A stretch of 64,000 bases of DNA from Bog-756 sp963829235. Its GTDB lineage: Bacteria; Actinomycetota; Acidimicrobiia; Acidimicrobiales; RAAP-2. Numbering within the stretch: position 1 is the stretch's first letter; the number at the start of each line of letters is the position of its first letter. The position numbers and the translations under genes were made by a program. The stretch spans positions 434,001-498,000 of the forward strand of contig CAWHIF010000004.1 in the NCBI GenBank assembly GCA_963829235.1, in the 5' to 3' direction. Under the pieces are notes generated by a model. The model ran no database searches, had not been told where the DNA came from, and saw nothing but the letters and a program-made list of their open reading frames with translations. Of the stretch, positions 59,826-64,000 are shown in pieces.

Positions 59826-62800
59826 GTGCGTCCCGAGGACTCGATCCGCTTCGGCCGGATCGTTCGGGTGATGAGCGAATTCGTCCGTCCCCGACGGTAC
59901 GGGCCGACGGCTCCCGTGGACATCTCGGCCTTTCACGTGCACGGTGAACCGGTTCCCGCCACCGACGCGTTCGGTGCCGACTACGAACCATTTCCCGTGG
60001 GCGGCTCGTGGGGACCGCCATGGGACACCACCTGGTTCCGGATCCAGGGCGTCATCCCGACGGGGTGGAAGGGGCGGGAGGTGGCACTGGGCTTCACCAT
60101 CGGGAATGCCGGGAGCACCGGGTTCGGCGCCGAAGCCCTCGTCTGGCGCGACGGGCGTCCGGTGCAGGGCCTGTCCCCCAATCACCGTGAGTACCTGGTG
60201 ACTCCGAGCGCCACAGGCGGCGAGGAAGTCGACCTCTACGTGGAGGCGGCAGCCAACCCTCCCTCGCCGTTCGGCACCAATCCATGGCCGCTGCTGATGC
60301 CCGAGCCCGACGGCGCCCCCCTGTTCACCCTCCAGCGGGTCGACCTGCATGTACGGGATCCCGAGTTCGACGCGTTCTGGCACGACTTCCGGGTCCTGGT
60401 CGATCTTGTGGCCGAGCTCCCCGACGGGGATCCCCACTTCGCCCGGCTGTGTGCGGGGCTCGAACGGGCCTGCAACCTGCTCGAGCTGCCCGACATCTCC
60501 GACAGCTGGCGGCGGGCGCAACCGGTGCTCGCCGAACTGCTGGACGACGGAGCCGCACCTCACACCCATCGGGTGAGCATCCTCGGGCACGCCCACCTGG
60601 ACACGGCATGGCTGTGGCCGCTGCGCGAGACGATCCGCAAGTGCGCCCGCACGTTCAGCACTGTCCTCGAGCTGATGGACCGCTATCCCGACTATCGGTT
60701 CGTGGTGTCCCAGGCCCAACACCTGGCCTGGATCCGCGATCACTACCCTGACCTCTGGGATCGGATGAAGGTGAGGATCGCCGAAGGCCGGCTCGAGCCG
60801 ACCGGCAGCATGTGGGTCGAGGCCGACTGTAACATTCCCTCCGGCGAATCACTGGTCCGTCAGATCTTCTACGGCAAGCAGTTCCATCGGCGCGAATTCG
60901 GGATCGAGACCGAAGACGTGTGGCTGCCCGATGTCTTCGGCTACTCCGCCGCGCTCCCCCAGATCATGCGGCAGAGTGGCATCCGGTGGTTCCTCACCCA
61001 GAAGCTGTCCTGGAACCAGTACAACGTCCTCCCCCACCACAGCTTCCTGTGGGAGGGCATCGACGGCTCCCGGGTGTTCACCCACTTCCCTCCCGCCGAC
61101 ACCTACGGCGGGAACGTCAGCGCCCGCGAGCTCCGGTTCGGTGTCGAGAACTTCAAGGATCACGACCGAGCGTCGCGGTCCCTCTATCTCTTCGGGTGGG
61201 GGGACGGGGGCGGAGGCCCGACAGCCGAGATGCTCGAATCCGCTCAGCGGCTGGCCGACATGGACGGAATACCGCGACTCACCATGGAGAGTGCACGATC
61301 GTTCTTCACCCAGGCAGAGGCGGAGATCACCGACCCGCCCGTCTGGGTCGGTGAGCTGTACCTGGAGTACCACCGGGGCACCTACACCACCCAGGCGGCC
61401 ACCAAGCTCGGAAATCGCCGCGCCGAATTCGCCCTCCGAGATTGCGAGCTGTGGGCGTCGCTGGCCACCGATTCCGATTACCCGAGCGGTGAGCTGGACG
61501 AGCTCTGGAAGCTCCTGTTGGTCCATCAGTTCCACGACATCATCCCGGGATCGGGGATTCACTGGGTCTACGAGGACACCCGACGTGATCACGACCACAT
61601 CCTGAACGAGGCCGGGCGCCTGACCGACGCCGCGCTCGAGCTGGTGGCCGGTGCCGTCGACACGACGGCCAGCGAACGGCCGGTGGTGGCCTTCAACTCG
61701 CTCTCCCATGCACGCCGCGAATTGATCACCGTCGATGCGCCCGAGAGCGTCACGGCTGCGGTCGACGCCTCGGGCCGGGCACACCCGGTCCAGCGCGGCG
61801 CCGACGGCAGCGCGATCTTCGAAGCCAGTCTTCCTCCCTGCGGCTTCCAGGTCTACGACCTGGTGACCGGCGGTGGGTCCGGCGACGACCCCGTGGCCCC
61901 GGTCGGGGTGTCCGTCACACCCACGCTTCTCGAGAATGACCAACTGCGCGTCGAGCTCGACGAGGACGGCCTGCTGTCCTCCATCTACGACAAATCGGCC
62001 GGACGCCAGGTCCTGGCCCCCGGGGCACGGGGAAATCTCTTCCAGCTCCATCCGGACTACCCCAACTTCTATGACGCCTGGGACATCGACCGGTTCACGC
62101 TCGAGCAGTCGGTCGACCTGGTGGAAGTCGAATCGGTCGACCTGGTCGAGCCCGGGCCTCTCCGGGCCGGCATCCGGGTCGCCCGCCGGTTCGGTGACTC
62201 GTCCCTGACCCAGGTCATCCGGCTCGATGCCGGCTCGCGCGGCATCGAGTTCGACACCGAGGTCGAATGGCGCGAGACCAACCGGCTCCTCAAGGTCTCC
62301 TTTCCCGTCGACGTGCGCAGCTCGAGGGCGACCTATGAGATCCAGTACGGCCATGTCGAGCGCCCGACCCACGCCAACACCAGCTGGGACGTCGCGCGCT
62401 TCGAGGTCTGTGCCCACAAGTGGGTCGACCTGTCCGAGCCCGGGTACGGCGTCGCCCTGCTCAACGACTCGAAATACGGCCACGACATCTCCGGCAATGT
62501 CATCCGTCTCTCGCTGCTGCGCGCCCCGACCTGGCCCGACCCGCTCGCCGATCGCGGCCACCACCGGTTCACGTACCGCCTGCTCCCCCACGCAGGTGAT
62601 CTCCGCGACGCAGGGGTGATCGACGCGGCCTACGACCTCAACGTGCCCATCCGGACGATCGGGACATCCCCACACGAGGGCGCCTTCGCCCCCGCTCGCT
62701 CGCTGCTCTCCGTCGACGCAGCCCACGTGGTCGTCGAGGCCGTCAAACGGGCCGAAGACAGGCCTGGGGCTCTGGTCGTCCGGCTCTACGAGGCCTGGGG

Positions 62801-62969
62801 AAGGCGGGGTCCGATCACGTTGCGGGCCCCGTGGAAGCTCCGTCGGGCCGCCCTGTCCGATCTTCTTGAACGGGAGCGGCACGAGATCGCCGTCCGTGAC
62901 GACGAGGTCACGCTGGACATCTCGCCGTTCGAAATCGTCACCCTGGTACTCGAGCCGGCCGGGAGGTAG
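59826..62969 (+). CDS. GH38 alpha-mannosidase
   Basis: Hydrolyses alpha-mannosides with a zinc-dependent retaining mechanism. 1047 aa, the right size. Zinc/active-site segments are HAHLDTAWLWPLRETI near residue 255 and VWLPDVFGYSAALPQIM near 365, whose Asp is the nucleophile. An N-terminal beta domain (VGGSWGPPWDTTWFR) precedes the catalytic barrel, and the C-terminal beta domain (RVLAPGARGNLFQLHPDYPN-type region) follows. No signal peptide, so probably cytoplasmic, acting on imported or turned-over mannosides. GTG start is supported by a -10 element; an ATG at 59871 is the alternative. Confidence 0.94.
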   Translation: MRPEDSIRFGRIVRVMSEFVRPRRYGPTAPVDISAFHVHGEPVPATDAFGADYEPFPVGGSWGPPWDTTWFRIQGVIPTGWKGREVALGFTIGNAGSTGFGAEALVWRDGRPVQGLSPNHREYLVTPSATGGEEVDLYVEAAANPPSPFGTNPWPLLMPEPDGAPLFTLQRVDLHVRDPEFDAFWHDFRVLVDLVAELPDGDPHFARLCAGLERACNLLELPDISDSWRRAQPVLAELLDDGAAPHTHRVSILGHAHLDTAWLWPLRETIRKCARTFSTVLELMDRYPDYRFVVSQAQHLAWIRDHYPDLWDRMKVRIAEGRLEPTGSMWVEADCNIPSGESLVRQIFYGKQFHRREFGIETEDVWLPDVFGYSAALPQIMRQSGIRWFLTQKLSWNQYNVLPHHSFLWEGIDGSRVFTHFPPADTYGGNVSARELRFGVENFKDHDRASRSLYLFGWGDGGGGPTAEMLESAQRLADMDGIPRLTMESARSFFTQAEAEITDPPVWVGELYLEYHRGTYTTQAATKLGNRRAEFALRDCELWASLATDSDYPSGELDELWKLLLVHQFHDIIPGSGIHWVYEDTRRDHDHILNEAGRLTDAALELVAGAVDTTASERPVVAFNSLSHARRELITVDAPESVTAAVDASGRAHPVQRGADGSAIFEASLPPCGFQVYDLVTGGGSGDDPVAPVGVSVTPTLLENDQLRVELDEDGLLSSIYDKSAGRQVLAPGARGNLFQLHPDYPNFYDAWDIDRFTLEQSVDLVEVESVDLVEPGPLRAGIRVARRFGDSSLTQVIRLDAGSRGIEFDTEVEWRETNRLLKVSFPVDVRSSRATYEIQYGHVERPTHANTSWDVARFEVCAHKWVDLSEPGYGVALLNDSKYGHDISGNVIRLSLLRAPTWPDPLADRGHHRFTYRLLPHAGDLRDAGVIDAAYDLNVPIRTIGTSPHEGAFAPARSLLSVDAAHVVVEAVKRAEDRPGALVVRLYEAWGRRGPITLRAPWKLRRAALSDLLERERHEIAVRDDEVTLDISPFEIVTLVLEPAGR

Positions 62970-62992
62970 AGGTCCAGGCCGGAGGAGATCCG

Positions 62993-63825
62993 CTCACCCG
63001 TCGGGCGGAGGGCCGGAATCGATGAACGAACGGCCGGTGAGCTCGAACATGGTCTCGTCGTCGGAGTGCCGCCAGAGATCGAGCAGTCCGATGGACAGCG
63101 GGTCGCAGCCGTATCGCATCGGCCCATCGTCATCGAGAATGGCGTCCACGATGAGCACAGCCGCATCCGCCGGTGACGAGACCAGCGGGTCCGCGGTCTC
63201 CCGTCTCGAGCGCGGCCGCGTGATCGGCCATCCCCCGGTACTGTTCGAACCGGGTGGCGGCCTGCTCGCCGGTGCTCAGCTGGAACATGTCGGTGTCCAC
63301 GGGACCGGGGAGGATCTCCACCACCCGAATGCCGGATGGCGCCAGCTCCACCCGGAGGCTGTCCCCGAGGGCTGAGACGGCTGCCTTGGTGGCTCGGTAT
63401 GCGGAGTAGAACGGCACCGAGGCGAGGATCGAAGAGGACGAGATGTTGCAGATCACCCCCGGACTATTGGCCCGGAGGACCGGGATGGCGGCCGTGATGA
63501 TTCCGACCACACCGAGGACGTTGGTCTCGAACAGTGCGCGCCAATCATCCAGATTGCCGTGTTCCACGGGCAGGTAGTCGGAATCGACGCCGGCATTGTT
63601 CACGACCACCCGGAGGTCATCGGGCAGGTTGTAGCTGTCGGGATCGGTGACATCCAGGTGGGCCGCGGTGATGCGGCCGCCGGTGGCGGCGGACAGATCG
63701 GCACCGTCCTCGGGACGGCGCATCGTCGCCACCGTGTCGAACCCGCGGTCCGCCAGCTCGATGGCGACCGCCCGGCCGATCCCTCGACTGGCTCCGGTGA
63801 CCAGGGCACTTCCTGTGATGTCCAC
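62993..63825 (-). CDS. Short-chain dehydrogenase/reductase, C-terminus frameshifted
   Basis: From the GTG at 63825: TGASRGIG cofactor loop, VVVNNAGV, NISSSS with the catalytic Ser, and YSAYRATK with the catalytic Tyr/Lys; then GIRVVEILPGPVDTDMF. The continuous frame ends at 63130 with a run of Gly/Arg nonsense. Removing one base near 63200 restores a natural C-terminus (DPLVSSPADAAVLIVDAI, then DPLSIGLLDLWRHSDDETMF) ending at 62993-62995. NADP preference is suggested by the Arg after the second strand (MRRPEDG). Substrate unknown. Confidence 0.82.
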
Positions 63826-63959
63826 CGGCGCGTCTCCGTCTCTTTCCTGTAGGTGGGTCGGCCGAATCCTATCCATACCGCCGGATCTCGCGGTGGCTCG
63901 ATCCGAGCCGATGCGGGAACTTGGCATTAGCGTCGTGCCCCTACGGCAAGGAGGTATCG

Positions 63960-64000
63960 ATGGGACTACTGGACGGCCGGCGGGCGGTGGTGACCGGGGG
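63960..64000 (+). CDS. Start of a short-chain dehydrogenase, cut by the window end
   Basis: ATG at 63960 preceded by AAGGAGG at good spacing. The visible residues are MGLLDGRRAVVTGG, the first strand and beginning of the Gly-rich loop of an SDR. The gene continues beyond the window. Confidence 0.75.
   Translation, partial: MGLLDGRRAVVTG

Noticed and set aside
60849..62882. Long open minus-strand frame (677 codons) opposite the GH38 gene
   Set aside because: No motif; explained by codon bias of the mannosidase on the other strand.

Overview
The window is GC-rich, dense in GTG and TTG starts, and carries two WS/DGAT acyltransferases, a luciferase-like oxidoreductase, a PPOX-family flavoprotein, DUF3054 and Crp/Fnr proteins. 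This suggests a high-GC actinobacterium, possibly of the Acidimicrobiia. That placement is an inference from gene content; there is no rRNA gene to test it. I saw no tRNA, rRNA, CRISPR array or intact insertion sequence.

Layout. (1) 0-6.9 kb: folD, then a neutral-lipid storage island of two WS/DGAT genes, a small coiled-coil protein with a Lys/Ala/Pro tail that resembles lipid-droplet proteins, and a lysophospholipid-type acyltransferase. (2) 6.9-23.5 kb: an accessory zone of small orphan genes, lipoproteins, low-complexity tracts and decaying genes (aquaporin tail, beta-helix protein, membrane protein, methyltransferase, frameshifted GH5). Intact genes here include YdeI-like, an ArsR/AHSA1 pair, nucleoside phosphorylase, a Tat-exported esterase, an Fe-S uracil-DNA glycosylase and YceI. 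(3) 23.5-33.7 kb: a compact minus-strand block in which a class III cyclase/ATPase/TPR protein, a large FAD oxidoreductase, a polyprenyl diphosphate synthase and two related unknown proteins overlap or nearly abut. A cyclic-nucleotide-binding protein and a Crp/Fnr regulator lie just upstream, with two matching 16-bp palindromes between them. This is the best candidate for an undescribed system: cyclic-nucleotide-linked isoprenoid chemistry. (4) 33.7-40.8 kb: stress and redox genes (msrB-msrA, TetR, DsbA-like, isocitrate/isopropylmalate dehydrogenase-like), with two families of dispersed repeats in the intergenic DNA.

(5) 40.8-51.7 kb: two very large secreted proteins on opposite strands. One is built from near-identical 525-bp tandem repeats. 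Both share the same C-terminal module. A PhyH-family dioxygenase and a branched-chain-amino-acid-type binding lipoprotein lie between them. (6) 51.7-64 kb: LLM oxidoreductase, DUF3054, Tat-exported phosphoesterase, a second large cyclase/ATPase/TPR protein with two cyclase domains, an NTF2-like protein, a GH38 alpha-mannosidase, a frameshifted SDR and the start of another SDR.

Several genes read as intact only if one base is added or removed (GH5, UDG, SDR, beta-helix, membrane protein, 55-kb small gene). They may be real decay or consensus errors of a draft assembly; raw reads would decide.
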